From: Massilia sp. YIM B02763
GTDB lineage: Bacteria; Pseudomonadota; Gammaproteobacteria; Burkholderiales; Burkholderiaceae_D
Direction of reading: 5' to 3'
DNA: 64,000 bases
Assembly (NCBI RefSeq): GCF_030412015.1
Contig: NZ_JASNRD010000018.1
Location: forward strand, 26,703-90,702
Of the stretch, positions 45,164 through 55,000 are shown piece by piece (position 1 is the stretch's first letter; the number at the start of each line of letters is the position of its first letter). The translations under genes and the position numbers were made by a program. The notes under the pieces are model-generated. The model ran no database searches. It worked only from the letters and a program-made list of their open reading frames with translations, and had not been told where the DNA came from.

Positions 45164-47404
45164 TCAACGTTCCTGCTGGTGCCGGCCGCGGTTGTCCGTG
45201 TGCGCACGGCCGCCGTCGCCGCGGGGCGGCGGCGCGGGTGCCACGGCCTGTGCAGGCGGCGGGCTCGGACGTGCCGCCGGGGCGGGTGCCGGCGCGGGCG
45301 CCGGCACGGGCGGCGCGGCACGCGCAGGGCCGCCGAAGTCGCCGCGGTGCGGACGGTCGGGGCGCGGTTCCGGCCGCGATTCAGGACGCGGTTCTGGCCG
45401 GAATTCGGGACGCGATTCGGGCCGCGATTCGGGCCGCTCGAACCGCGGCACCGGCTGCGCGGCCTGCGGCGGGGCTGAAACGGCGGCCACGGGAACCGAC
45501 GGCGGCGCCGTCTGGATCGAGGCCGGACGGTTGGGGCGCGGCTCGCCCATGCGGTCGCCACGGTCGCCGCGGTTGAACCGGTCCGGCCGGCCGTCGCCAT
45601 CCGTGTCGCGGCGCCAGCCCGGACGGTTCTGCCACTGTTCCGGCACGCCCTGCTGCGGCGTCGGGCCGATGCCGTTCAGCGGCTGCGGACCGCCGGGCGG
45701 CAAGGGCTGCGGCGACTGGCGCGGCGGCGGGCTGGTGATCGTCAGCGGCTGCGGCGACTGGTGCGGCGTCGGGCTGACGATGCCCTGCGGCCGGACCGGT
45801 GTTGCCGGCGCCACCAGGCCCGGCGCGGGCGCGGCGCCGCCGACCTGGGCGACCTGGCCCGGCCGCGGGCGGCCGACGAAGCCGTCGCGGCCATCGACGC
45901 CATCGCGGTCGTTGCTGCTGGTCTCGATGACGCCACGGCCGCGGTGCGGCCGGCCGTCGACCTGCACATCCGGGCGTGGATCGGGACGGACATCGGGACG
46001 CATGCCCGGACGGATATCAGGACGGAAATCAGGACGGAAATCGGGACGCCCGTCGGGGCGCGACGGCCGCGGCGGCCGGTTCGGCGGCGCCGGCGGCGCG
46101 CCGGCCGGGGCGTTGTGCACCAGTATCGGCGGCACGGTGGCGATGGGTGCGCGCGGTACGTTGACGCGGCCCGGACGGCCGAACTGCTCGCGCGGCACGA
46201 CGGTCAAGCCGGGCGGGCGGTAGTCGCGCGGACGGCGCGGATCGGGGCGCACGTGCGCATTCCACCATGCCGTGCGCGCGGCCGAGGCGCGCCAGCTCGG
46301 CACGAAGCGGTCGTGCGGCGTGAGCGGGTACCAGCCCGAGGCCGGATGGCGGTTGCGGTCGCGGAACGCGACGTTCCAGCCGGCGCCGCCGACCCAGCCG
46401 ACCAGCGCGGGCGCCCACACGGGGCGCTCGTGGCGCGGTCCGCGGCGTCCCGGCGCCCAGGCCCAGCGGTTGCGCACCTGCACCCAGCGGCCGTAGTGGA
46501 ACGGCGCATAGCCCCAGGGCGCATTGTCGACCCAGGTCCAGCCCCAGGGGTCGAGCCAGGTCCAGCTGCCGTCGCGGTACGGCACCCAGGTCGAGGCCAC
46601 GGTCGGGGTCCACAGGGGGCCGTAGTCCTCGCTGGTGCTCCAGCTGCCGTAGCGGTCCAGGTCTTCGTAGCCCGTCATCTCGGGAGTGACGTAGCGTGCG
46701 GACGCCGCGTTGTCCTGCAGCCGGTCGCGCGCCGCGGCCCAGTCGTCGAAGCCGTCGCGCACGGCGGCCAGCGTGCGCACGTCGATGTCGCCCAGCTCGG
46801 CGCGGCGGCCGGCGCGCACCGTCAGCTGCGAACCGCCCGCCTCGACCTGGGCGGCGCCGTCGAACACGGTCACGAAGCTGGTGTCGCGCACGCGCTCGGC
46901 GTCCACGCGCAGGCGGCCGGGCTGGTCCAGGCGGATGCGCGCCTGCGGGGTCTCGAGTTCGAAGCCCTGCACGACGTCCGCATTGACCACGCGGATGCTG
47001 GCGCTGCCGTGGTGCAGGCGCAGGCGCATGGTGTAGTCGTCGAGCTGCAGCACCTCGAGCGAAGAGTCGCCGTCCAGGCGGATCGAGGTCGAGCCCACCT
47101 GCACCTCGGTGCGCCCGTTGGCCGCCGTGGCCAGCATGCTGCCCGTGGTGACGGGCCAGTTGATCTGGGCGGCGGACAATTCGGCGCCGACCTCGCTGCC
47201 GACGCTCACCTGGCCCTGGATGACGGCAAGGCGGCCGACCCGCGCCGGCGGCTCGGCATTGGAGGATGCGTCGATCGTCTCGGCGTAGTCGTCGTCGGAA
47301 GCGGTCGACACGGTCGACTGGGCAGTGGCAGGCGCGACGGCCAGGGCCGACAAGGTGGCGAGGGCCAGCAGCGTCGCCGCTTTCCTCATGGGGTGGTGGG
47401 GCAT
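45164..47404 (-). CDS. Large secreted DUF6600/FecR-like protein with Arg-Pro repeats
   Basis: 746 residues from ATG 47404 (GGAGAGA upstream). A signal peptide ends near ATAQS; residues 55-210 form a FecR-like beta domain (VGRLAVIQGQVSVGSEVGAE, SSLEVLQLDDYTMRLRLHHG). A Tyr/Trp-rich central block follows (YGPLWTPTVASTWVPYRDGS, TWLDPWGWTWVDNAPWGYAP), typical of DUF6600 proteins. The last 300 residues are low-complexity Pro/Arg/Asp: RPDFRPDFRPDIRPG repeats and ESRPESRPEFRPEP repeats. It is probably cell-surface or periplasmic; function unknown. The repeats are unstable, so length may vary between strains. Confidence 0.8.
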   Translation of the reverse strand: MPHHPMRKAATLLALATLSALAVAPATAQSTVSTASDDDYAETIDASSNAEPPARVGRLAVIQGQVSVGSEVGAELSAAQINWPVTTGSMLATAANGRTEVQVGSTSIRLDGDSSLEVLQLDDYTMRLRLHHGSASIRVVNADVVQGFELETPQARIRLDQPGRLRVDAERVRDTSFVTVFDGAAQVEAGGSQLTVRAGRRAELGDIDVRTLAAVRDGFDDWAAARDRLQDNAASARYVTPEMTGYEDLDRYGSWSTSEDYGPLWTPTVASTWVPYRDGSWTWLDPWGWTWVDNAPWGYAPFHYGRWVQVRNRWAWAPGRRGPRHERPVWAPALVGWVGGAGWNVAFRDRNRHPASGWYPLTPHDRFVPSWRASAARTAWWNAHVRPDPRRPRDYRPPGLTVVPREQFGRPGRVNVPRAPIATVPPILVHNAPAGAPPAPPNRPPRPSRPDGRPDFRPDFRPDIRPGMRPDVRPDPRPDVQVDGRPHRGRGVIETSSNDRDGVDGRDGFVGRPRPGQVAQVGGAAPAPGLVAPATPVRPQGIVSPTPHQSPQPLTITSPPPRQSPQPLPPGGPQPLNGIGPTPQQGVPEQWQNRPGWRRDTDGDGRPDRFNRGDRGDRMGEPRPNRPASIQTAPPSVPVAAVSAPPQAAQPVPRFERPESRPESRPEFRPEPRPESRPEPRPDRPHRGDFGGPARAAPPVPAPAPAPAPAARPSPPPAQAVAPAPPPRGDGGRAHTDNRGRHQQER

Positions 47405-47552
47405 CGTTCTCTCCAGTCTCCGCACTGCATGATCGTGGGTGTCGTAGGACGCAGGCCGTCTACCTGATTACAACGCACGAGCGTGCGTACAGACTACACG
47501 CGTTACAAAACGTTGCGAAATACGGAACAGCGGCTACGTGACGCCGGATGCG

Positions 47553-48191
47553 TCAGGCCGCATGCCCGCGCTTGACGAAGAACAGCAGGCTGCCCATCAC
47601 CATCAGCACGGCGCCGAAGAAACGGTTCTGGATTATCACGGCACGCGCGTCGCGGAACCAGCGCTGCATCGACGAGGCCAGGAAGGCATAGCCGTGCATG
47701 ACGGTGGTGTCGATGGTGACCATGGTCGCGCCCAGGATCGCGAGCTGCGGCAGCACCGGCGCGTCCTTCGAGATGAATTGCGGCAGCACGGCGACCATGA
47801 AGATGATGCCCTTCGGATTGGTGGCGTTGGTGAGGAAGCCGGTCATCACGCGCCGGCCGAACGACGGGTGCGCGGCCATGCCCGAGGTCGACACGCTGGG
47901 GCCTTCCGCCTTGGCGCGCCACTGGCCGATGCCGAGCCAGATCAGGTACAGGGCGCCCACGGTCTTGACGACCGTGAAGGCCAGTTCCGACGCCATCAGC
48001 AGGGAGCCGACGCCGGCGCCGGCGATCACCAGCACGAGGATCAGGCCCAGTTGCAATCCCAGCACGGTGGCGCTGGCCTTCTTCAATCCGTAGGCCAGGC
48101 CGTGCGACATCGACAGCACGGCGCCCGAACCGGGAGAAATGGCGATCAGGATGCCGGCGATGACGAAGCCGATCCAGGTAGCGAAAGTCAT
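47553..48191 (-). CDS. LysE/RhtB family amino-acid exporter
   Basis: 212 residues, six predicted membrane helices: TWIGFVIAGILIAISPGSGA, ASATVLGLQLGLILVLVIAG, GALYLIWLGIGQWRAK, and GFLTNATNPKGIIFMVAVLP with the LysE-type NPKG motif. Substrate may be a neutral or basic amino acid. The ATG at 48191 gives the standard N-terminus; the open frame upstream is disregarded. It lies downstream of the HU gene, in the same direction, with 96 nt between. Confidence 0.9.
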   Translation of the reverse strand: MTFATWIGFVIAGILIAISPGSGAVLSMSHGLAYGLKKASATVLGLQLGLILVLVIAGAGVGSLLMASELAFTVVKTVGALYLIWLGIGQWRAKAEGPSVSTSGMAAHPSFGRRVMTGFLTNATNPKGIIFMVAVLPQFISKDAPVLPQLAILGATMVTIDTTVMHGYAFLASSMQRWFRDARAVIIQNRFFGAVLMVMGSLLFFVKRGHAA

Positions 48192-48287
48192 GCTGGCAGG
48201 GGAATAAGGAATTCGGGGAAAGGGAAATGCGGGCATGGCACGCAGCACCCGGCGACGCCGGTGGCTGCGGCCAGCCGCAGGCACTGC

Positions 48288-48572
48288 TTACTTCTTCTTC
48301 GGATTGACGGCGCCCTTCAGGGTCGCGCCGGCAGCGAAGCGCGGCGTCTTCGACGCAGCGATCTTGATCACTTCGCCGGTTGCCGGGTTGCGGCCCTTGC
48401 GAGCAGCGCGCTTGGTGACCGAGAACGTGCCGAAGCCGGTGATGCCGACCGTGTCGCCTTTTTTCAGGCGCTCGGTGATGATGTCGATGATGGTGTTCAC
48501 TGCATCGTTCGCAGCGGCGCCCGACATCTCGGTACGCTTCGCAAATTCAGCGATCAGTTCGCCTTTTTTCAT
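48288..48572 (-). CDS. hup: HU family DNA-binding protein
   Basis: 94 residues: KKGELIAEFAKRTEMSGAAA, GDTVGITGFGTFSVTKRAAR, GRNPATGEVIKIAASKTPRF and a lysine-rich end. The DNA-binding arm motif GRNP is intact. GGAGGA lies 3-9 nt before the ATG. HU compacts and bends DNA. The chosen start removes an unlikely N-terminal extension through AT-rich leader. Whether it is the only HU gene of the genome cannot be seen. Confidence 0.95.
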   Translation of the reverse strand: MKKGELIAEFAKRTEMSGAAANDAVNTIIDIITERLKKGDTVGITGFGTFSVTKRAARKGRNPATGEVIKIAASKTPRFAAGATLKGAVNPKKK

Positions 48573-48715
48573 AAATCCTCCGGGTTGAAAGAGCCGGAAG
48601 ATTAGCATAATTAATTGCCATATGTAATCCAAATACAAGGCCCGGCGCGCCGTAGGCCCTGTACTGGCGGGGTTTGTGCGATCTGGCCGCCGTCGAACCC
48701 CGGATCCGCGCGGTG

Positions 48716-48943
48716 TCAGGCCGCCGACGGCACCGTTTCCGCACCGCCCAGGCGCAGGCGCAGGGCGGCGTTGATCAGGGTCTGGTAGCCGGTGCCCGTG
48801 CGTTCGGCGCGCGAACGGAACTCGTCCAGCACTTCGTCGTCGAGGTAGATCGTGATACGGGTCTTGCGCTTGGGCGGACGCGCACGGCGGCGCGGCGCGG
48901 TCGGCAGGTCGAACTTGGCGAGGTCGGCGATGTTGCTGGACAT
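48716..48943 (-). CDS. BrnA-like ribbon-helix-helix protein, orphan
   Basis: 75 residues (from the second of two ATGs; the first at 48949 is only 2 nt from AAGGAG). A disordered arginine-rich part (TAPRRRARPPKRKTR) precedes an RHH domain ITIYLDDEVLDEFRSRAERT then GTGYQTLINAALRLRL, the BrnA-antitoxin pattern. No BrnT-type toxin lies on either side. It may be a solitary DNA-binding regulator or a surviving antitoxin. Confidence 0.85.
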   Translation of the reverse strand: MSSNIADLAKFDLPTAPRRRARPPKRKTRITIYLDDEVLDEFRSRAERTGTGYQTLINAALRLRLGGAETVPSAA

Positions 48944-49170
48944 GGGCATCTCTCCTTCAGGTCTGGGAAAGGCTGCTGCACCGCAGCCGATGTTGGCAAT
49001 ATACGTATGCGCGCGCGCTCGTGCCCGCGAAAAGCGACGGGATGCAGTTTTCCGGGGTTGAAACGCAAATAAGAGGAATGAGCAGCCCCGGGCGCGCCCG
49101 AAGCGTGTGCAGCGGCGGGCGCCGCCTCGGTTAAGATGTGGTCAACTTGATATTTGTTTAGGAGTGGTAC

Positions 49171-50112
49171 ATGGCTGCAGGAAGCTTGCTCGCGCTGATC
49201 GACGATATCGCCAGCGTCCTCGACGACGTCGCCCTGATGAGCAAGGTGGCGGCCAAGAAGACGGCCGGCGTGCTCGGCGATGACCTGGCGCTGAACGCCC
49301 AGCAGGTGACAGGCGTGAACGCCGACCGCGAATTGCCCGTCGTCTGGTCGGTCGCCAAGGGCTCGCTGCGCAACAAGGCGATCCTGGTGCCGGCGGCGCT
49401 GGCCATTTCCGCTTTCCTGCCGCAGGCGATCACGCCCCTCCTGATGATCGGCGGCGCCTTCCTGTGCTTCGAGGGCTTCGAGAAGCTGGCGCACAAATTC
49501 CTGCACAGCGACGCGGAAGATGCGGCCCACGAAGAGGAACTCGCCGCCGCGCTGGCCGCAGGCAGCGACATGCGGACGGTGGAGCAGGACAAGATCAAGG
49601 GCGCCGTGCGCACCGACTTCATCCTGTCGGCCGAGATCATCGTGATCGCGCTGGGCGTGGTCAACGAGCAGAACACCTCGTTCGGCGCCCAGGTCGCCGC
49701 CCTCGTCGCGGTGGCGCTCGCGATGACGGTCGGCGTGTATGGCATCGTGGCCCTGATCGTCAAGATCGACGACGCCGGCCTGTACCTGAGCAGGAAGGCC
49801 AGCGGCTTCGCCCGGGGGATCGGCCGCATGCTGCTGGCGGCCGCCCCGCGCCTCATGAAGACCCTGTCGGTGGTGGGCACGGCGGCCATGTTCATGGTCG
49901 GCGGCGGCATCATCGGCCATGCGGTCGAGCCGCTGCACCACCTGGCGGAAAGCGCGGCGCACGCGGTGGCCGGCGTGCCCGTCGTCGGCGGCCTGCTGGC
50001 GGCCGTGGCGCCGACCGTCGTCGATGCCGTCGCCGGCGTCGTGATCGGCGCCGTCGTGCTGGCCGTGGTCACGCTGGTACAGCGCCTGCGCGGACGCAAG
50101 GCCGATCACTAA
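49171..50112 (+). CDS. DUF808 family inner-membrane protein (YedI-like)
   Basis: 313 residues beginning MAAGSLLALIDDIASVLDDV, with SKVAAKKTAGVLGDDLALNA and WSVAKGSLRNKAILVPAALA, the typical DUF808 N-terminus, then several hydrophobic segments (FLPQAITPLLMIGGAFLCFE, ILSAEIIVIALGVVNEQ, VVGGLLAAVAPTVVDAVAGV). AGGAG is near the ATG. It stands alone; biochemical role unknown. Confidence 0.9.
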   Translation: MAAGSLLALIDDIASVLDDVALMSKVAAKKTAGVLGDDLALNAQQVTGVNADRELPVVWSVAKGSLRNKAILVPAALAISAFLPQAITPLLMIGGAFLCFEGFEKLAHKFLHSDAEDAAHEEELAAALAAGSDMRTVEQDKIKGAVRTDFILSAEIIVIALGVVNEQNTSFGAQVAALVAVALAMTVGVYGIVALIVKIDDAGLYLSRKASGFARGIGRMLLAAAPRLMKTLSVVGTAAMFMVGGGIIGHAVEPLHHLAESAAHAVAGVPVVGGLLAAVAPTVVDAVAGVVIGAVVLAVVTLVQRLRGRKADH

Positions 50113-50513
50113 GTACTATCCACAACTCCCGTTTCCACGGCCGGGCATGCGCACCCGGCTGGTGCAGTTCCCCGTCCTTTCCCTCCCGCACGCACCGCCG
50201 TGCGGCATACCTTCCCGATACCGCACCACGGCGAACGACCGCCCGTCATACTTGCTGTTGCACATTTACATCCATACAAATTGAATGGATTGACAACAGG
50301 AATACGGTCCAGTCAGTATCAATACGGGCTTGCCACCATACGAGCCCATGGACAGCGCGGCGCACCGACCGGTAACGCCGCGGCAGCGTCCGCATCTCGC
50401 CGCCGCCGGCAACGCTGGAGGAGGCGCCCGACCAGGGAACAGGAGAACGCCGTATCGCATGCATGCCGGCCGGTTTCCCACGGCCAGGCGCCAGACCAGA
50501 ATAAGGACAAGAG
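50113..50513. other. Intergenic stretch before the TonB-dependent receptor
   Basis: About 400 nt with no convincing gene. A TTGACA hexamer at 50290-50295 lacks a -10 at standard spacing (the nearest TATCAA is 21 nt on). ATAAGGACAAGAG precedes the receptor ATG as ribosome site. I see no riboswitch fold or Fur-type box that I would defend. Confidence 0.5.
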
Positions 50514-53009
50514 ATGCAACAACGATTTGCGCCGGAAAAAACCGTACTCGCCGTCTCCATCGCCGCCCTGTTCGGCGCGATGGTCCCCGCCCAGGCCCAG
50601 GACACGGGCGCCGCCGAAGGCAACGCCGCCACCGTGGTCGTCACCGGTACCCGCGTGGCCAACCGCACCGCCCTCGACACCGCCTCCCCCGTCGACATCA
50701 TCTCGGCCGACACGCTGAAGACCACCGGTTCCACGGAGCTGAACCAGGCGCTATCCGTCGCCCTGCCCTCGCTGAACTTCCCGCGCCCGGCGCTTACCGA
50801 CGGCACGGACACGATCCGCCCGGCCACCCTGCGCGGCATGGCGCCGGACCAGAGCCTCGTGCTGGTCAACTCGAAGCGCCGGCACGCCTCCTCGCTGGTC
50901 AACCTGAACGGCAGCATCGGCCGCGGTTCGGCCGCCGTCGACCTGAACACGATCCCGTCCGCCATCGTCAAGAACATCGAGGTGCTGCGCGACGGCGCCG
51001 CCGCCCAGTACGGCTCGGACGCCATCTCGGGCGTCGTCAACGTGCGCCTGCGTACGGACCGCGACGGGGGCGAAGGCACCTTCACCTTCGGCGAGCGCAA
51101 GACCGAATACGACCTGTGGAACGACATTGCGCCGGCCGGCGCCACCTGGAGCGGACCGAACTCGCGCAAGCGCACCGACGGCCAGACCAAGACGGCCAGC
51201 GTCTGGAAAGGCCTGCCTTGGGGCGAGACGGGCTTTGTCACCATCGCGGCCGAATACAAGGACCAGCAGCACACGGAGCGCAGCGGCTACGACATGCGCC
51301 AGCAGTACGCCAAAGTGAACGGCGCCTTCGATCCGCGCGAGCTGACCATCAACCGCTTCAACGCCTGGTACGGCGACCCGGAAATGCAGCAGAAGACCGT
51401 GTTCGTCAACGCCGGCAACACCCTGGCCAACGGCGTCAAGGTCTACGGCTGGTCCAGCTACCAGCTGCGCGATGCCGAATCGGCCGGCTACTTCCGCCTG
51501 CCGCAGGATGCGCGCAACGTGCCGTCGATCTACCCGGACGGCTTCCTGCCGATCATCGCTCCCACCGTCGAGGACTTCAGCGCCGCCGCCGGCGCCAGCT
51601 GGACGATGGGAGAATGGGACCTGGACACCTCGCTCGTCTACGGCAAGAACCGGATGGACTACTCGATCGAGCACACGCTCAACGCCTCGATCGGACCCAC
51701 GAGCAAGACCCAGTTCGACGCGGGCGGCTTCTCGTACAACCAGCTCGTCTACAACCTGACCGGCGTGCGCAAGTTCGACGTCAAGGGCCTGGCCTCGCCA
51801 CTGAACCTCGCGATCGGCACCGAGGCGCGCCGCGAAGGCTACGAGATGCATGCGGGCGAACCGGACTCCTACCGTTCCGGCGGACGGCTCCTGGCCAACG
51901 GCACGCCGGCGGCGCCGGGCGCCCAGGTGTTCCCGGGCTTCCGTCCGTCCAACAACGTCAGCGCTTCGCGCACGGCGATCGGCGTGTTCGCCGACCTCGA
52001 GGCGAACGTCACCGACGCCTTCCTGGCCTCGGCGGCGGTGCGCGGCGAGCACTACAACGACTACGGCAGCAGCCTGGCCGGCAAGCTCTCGGGCCGCTAC
52101 GACTTCAACAAGAACTTCGCGCTGCGCGGCTCGGTGCAGAACGGCTTCCGCGCGCCGTCGCTGCAGCAGCAGTACTTCACGTCGACGTCGACCAACTTCA
52201 TCAACGGCGTCCCGTACGAGATCACGACCTTCAAGCCGAACGACCCGGTCGCCGTGGCGCTGGGCGCCAAGGAATTGAAGGCCGAGAAGTCGACCAACTT
52301 CTCGCTGGGCGCCGTGATGCGCTTCGCCCCGCTGAGCATCACCGTCGACGCCTACCGCATCAATATGCGCGACCGCATCGTGCTGTCCGAGAACCTGACC
52401 TCGACGGCGGTGCGCAACTATATCGTGGGCCAGGGCTTTGCCGGCGTGGGCGGCGGCCGCTTCTTCATCAACGGCGTGAACACCCGCACCGAAGGCGTGG
52501 ACGTCGTCGCGAGCCTGCCGTGGAACGCGGGCGCCGCCGGGCGCTTCGACTTCACGCTGGCCGGCAACTTCAACCACACCGACGTGACGAAGGTACCGAC
52601 CACGGCGCAGCTGGCCGCATTGAATCCCGCGCCGGTGCTGTTCGACCGCGTGAACGTGCTGACGCTGGAAAAAGGCCAGCCGAAGAACAAGGTCACGGCC
52701 AGCATGAACTGGAAGCTGGCGCAATGGGGCCTGACGGCGCGCGCCACCCGCTACGGCGAAGTGCTGGCCCCGGGCACCACGGCCGCCTTCGACTACGAAC
52801 TGTCGGCCAGGACGATCGTCGACCTGGAAGCGCGCTTCGCCGCCACGCCCAAGCTGACGCTGGCCCTGGGCGCGGACAACGTCTTCGACAAGTACTCGGA
52901 AACGCTGCCGCCGTCGCTGAACACGACGGGCAACACGCCGTTCTCGAACTACACGCCGTTCGGCAACAACGGGCGCTACGTGTACGCGCGCGCGACGTAC
53001 GCGTTCTAA
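50514..53009 (+). CDS. TonB-dependent outer-membrane receptor
   Basis: 831 residues: signal peptide cut after PAQAQ, plug domain (VVVTGTRVANRTALDTASPV, ISADTLKTTGSTELNQAL, RGMAPDQSLVLVNSKRRH, NIEVLRDGAAAQYGSDAISG) then a 22-strand barrel with ALGADNVFDKYSETLPPSLN near the end and C-terminal ATYAF (terminal Phe for BAM insertion). The substrate is not evident; the SusC-like N-terminal carboxypeptidase domain is absent. It is alone, with no FecIR pair beside it. Confidence 0.95.
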   Translation: MQQRFAPEKTVLAVSIAALFGAMVPAQAQDTGAAEGNAATVVVTGTRVANRTALDTASPVDIISADTLKTTGSTELNQALSVALPSLNFPRPALTDGTDTIRPATLRGMAPDQSLVLVNSKRRHASSLVNLNGSIGRGSAAVDLNTIPSAIVKNIEVLRDGAAAQYGSDAISGVVNVRLRTDRDGGEGTFTFGERKTEYDLWNDIAPAGATWSGPNSRKRTDGQTKTASVWKGLPWGETGFVTIAAEYKDQQHTERSGYDMRQQYAKVNGAFDPRELTINRFNAWYGDPEMQQKTVFVNAGNTLANGVKVYGWSSYQLRDAESAGYFRLPQDARNVPSIYPDGFLPIIAPTVEDFSAAAGASWTMGEWDLDTSLVYGKNRMDYSIEHTLNASIGPTSKTQFDAGGFSYNQLVYNLTGVRKFDVKGLASPLNLAIGTEARREGYEMHAGEPDSYRSGGRLLANGTPAAPGAQVFPGFRPSNNVSASRTAIGVFADLEANVTDAFLASAAVRGEHYNDYGSSLAGKLSGRYDFNKNFALRGSVQNGFRAPSLQQQYFTSTSTNFINGVPYEITTFKPNDPVAVALGAKELKAEKSTNFSLGAVMRFAPLSITVDAYRINMRDRIVLSENLTSTAVRNYIVGQGFAGVGGGRFFINGVNTRTEGVDVVASLPWNAGAAGRFDFTLAGNFNHTDVTKVPTTAQLAALNPAPVLFDRVNVLTLEKGQPKNKVTASMNWKLAQWGLTARATRYGEVLAPGTTAAFDYELSARTIVDLEARFAATPKLTLALGADNVFDKYSETLPPSLNTTGNTPFSNYTPFGNNGRYVYARATYAF

Positions 53010-53012
53010 GCC

Positions 53013-53106
53013 AACACGTCGTCCCTGCGAAGGCAGGGACCCAATTTCGCATGCGTCGTCGCAATGCAAACAACATTGGGTCCCTGCCTTCGCAGGGACG
53101 ACGTTC
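53013..53106. repeat. REP-like inverted repeat pair, copy 2
   Basis: GTCGTCCCTGCGAAGGCAGG then GACCCAATTT at the left and AACATTGGGTCCCTGCC then TTCGCAGGGACGACGTT at the right form inverted arms, separated by about 25 nt. It occupies the gap between the receptor gene and the next gene and matches the 4966-5053 copy. Confidence 0.82.
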
Positions 53107-53154
53107 ATGCTTTTCCGTTTAAAATTCCTGTTTCGCCTCTCAACAGGAAGCCCC

Positions 53155-54921
53155 ATGTCCCGCATCCGCCGCCACCTCGGCCTCGCCCTCCTCCTCGCAT
53201 CGAGCACCGCCTTCTCCGCCACGCCCGCCTGGGTTGCGCGTAGCGACGCCTATACGCAGCCGGTCCTGAAGGACACGGGCAAGTACGTGCCCGAGGATGC
53301 CACCGAGCTGGGCGACGAGAGCTTCGACACGGCGGTGGTCGACCTCAAGCCGCGCTACTACGAGCGCGAGCTGGGCGACACGGAAAAGCGCCTGAAGGCG
53401 CTGCGCGTCCAGCGTGCGCGCGAACAGGATCCGAAGGTGCGCCAGGACCTCGACATCCTGATCGATTCGCGCGAAAAGAAAATCGCCACCATGAAGCTCG
53501 AGCACCAGTACCTGCTGAACTACATGAACGTGGGCGAACTCGTGTACGGCGGCCTGCGCGCCCTGCTCGACCCGCGCAACAAGCCGGAGCGACAGAAGCT
53601 GGCGCTGGTGCGCCTGAAGCGCTACGCCGGCAAGGAAGCGGGCTATACGCCCATCGCCCTGCTTGCGAAGGCGCGCGGCGAGGAACGCCTGGCCGACCGC
53701 AAGCTGATCGGCCCCTACGTGGGCGAGGTCGAGGAAGGCCTGAACAACAACGCCACCTACATGGATGGCATCGAGGAGCTGTTCAAGAAGGCCGGCGTGG
53801 CCGGCTGGGAAGCGGATTTCGCCGCATTGAAAAGCCAGGTGGCCGACTACGACGCCTGGGTGAAGGAGCACATCGTGCCGCGCGCGCGCAAGGAAGTGCG
53901 CCTGCCGGAAGCGCTGTACGTGAACCGCCTGGCCAACGTCGGTGTCGACATCGCGCCGGAACAGATGATCGAGCGCGCCGGCTTCGATTTCCAGGAAGTG
54001 CGCGACGAGATGCAGGTGGTGGCCAACGGCATCGCCGCGGACAGGAAGATGCTCACGTCCGACTACCGCGACGTGCTGCGCGAACTGAAGAAGACGTCGA
54101 TTCCCGCCGACCAGCTGCTGCCCTACTACCGCGAGCGCCTGAAGGACATCGAGGGCATGATCCGCGCCCACGGCCTGGTCACGCTGCCGGAACGCGACGC
54201 GAACATCCGCGTGGCCACCGCCGCCGAGGCGGCGCGTTCGCCGGCCCCGTTCATGAGCCCCCCGCGCCTGATCGGCAACACGGGAGAATACGGCGAATTC
54301 GTGATCCCGCTGGCGAACCCGAACGCGAAGTCGAAGGACAAGATGAACGACTTCGACTTCACCGCCATGGCGTGGACGCTGGCCGCGCACGAGGCGCGTC
54401 CCGGCCACGAGCTGCAATTCGCCTCCATGGTCGAGCAAGGCATGTCGGTGGCGCGCGCCAGCTTCGCCTTCAACAGCACCAACGTCGAAGGCTGGGGCCT
54501 GTATTCCGAGGCGCTGATCCTGCCCTACATGCCGCCGGAAGGCCAGCTGGTGTCGCTGCAGGCGCGCCTGCTGCGCATGGCGCGCGCCCTGCTCGACCCG
54601 CAGATCAACCTGGGCCGCATGACGCCGCAGCAGGCCAAGGATTTCCTGATGCAGGAAGTGGTGCTGTCCGAGCCGTTCGCGCAATCGGAAGTCGACCGCT
54701 ATTCCTACCGCAGCCCGGGCCAGGCCACGTCCTATTACTACGGCTACGTGAAACTGCGCTCGCTCAAGACGCTGGCCGAGATCGCACTGGGCAAGGATTT
54801 CGACCTGAAAGCGTTCAACGACTTCGTGATCGCCCAGGGCATCCTGCCGCCGGCACTGCTGAAGCAGGCTGTACTGGAAGATTTCATTCCGGCGCAGAAA
54901 GCCCGCGTGGCGGCCAAATAA
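53155..54921 (+). CDS. DUF885 family secreted protein, probable metallopeptidase
   Basis: 588 residues. Signal peptide LGLALLLASSTAFSA, then a mainly helical body. The metal-binding motif HEARPGHELQFASM in WTLAAHEARPGHELQ with the downstream Glu of NVEGWGLYSEALI marks the DUF885 family of zincin-like proteins, active as oligopeptidases or esterases in studied cases. It ends at 54921. The start is ATG 53155 after AGGAAG; earlier in-frame ATG 53107 is inside the REP-like region and would bury the signal peptide. No operon partner. Confidence 0.88.
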   Translation: MSRIRRHLGLALLLASSTAFSATPAWVARSDAYTQPVLKDTGKYVPEDATELGDESFDTAVVDLKPRYYERELGDTEKRLKALRVQRAREQDPKVRQDLDILIDSREKKIATMKLEHQYLLNYMNVGELVYGGLRALLDPRNKPERQKLALVRLKRYAGKEAGYTPIALLAKARGEERLADRKLIGPYVGEVEEGLNNNATYMDGIEELFKKAGVAGWEADFAALKSQVADYDAWVKEHIVPRARKEVRLPEALYVNRLANVGVDIAPEQMIERAGFDFQEVRDEMQVVANGIAADRKMLTSDYRDVLRELKKTSIPADQLLPYYRERLKDIEGMIRAHGLVTLPERDANIRVATAAEAARSPAPFMSPPRLIGNTGEYGEFVIPLANPNAKSKDKMNDFDFTAMAWTLAAHEARPGHELQFASMVEQGMSVARASFAFNSTNVEGWGLYSEALILPYMPPEGQLVSLQARLLRMARALLDPQINLGRMTPQQAKDFLMQEVVLSEPFAQSEVDRYSYRSPGQATSYYYGYVKLRSLKTLAEIALGKDFDLKAFNDFVIAQGILPPALLKQAVLEDFIPAQKARVAAK

Positions 54922-55000
54922 CGGGCTGCGCTATCCTGCGCCACGTGCGCGGGGAACCCGGTAAGGTTGTTCCATCTTTTCCGATCTTATGGAGGTTCTC

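Noticed and set aside
50290..50323. TTGACA ... TATCAAT as a promoter for the TonB-dependent receptor
   Set aside because: Spacing of 21 nt is outside the usable range and no other support exists.
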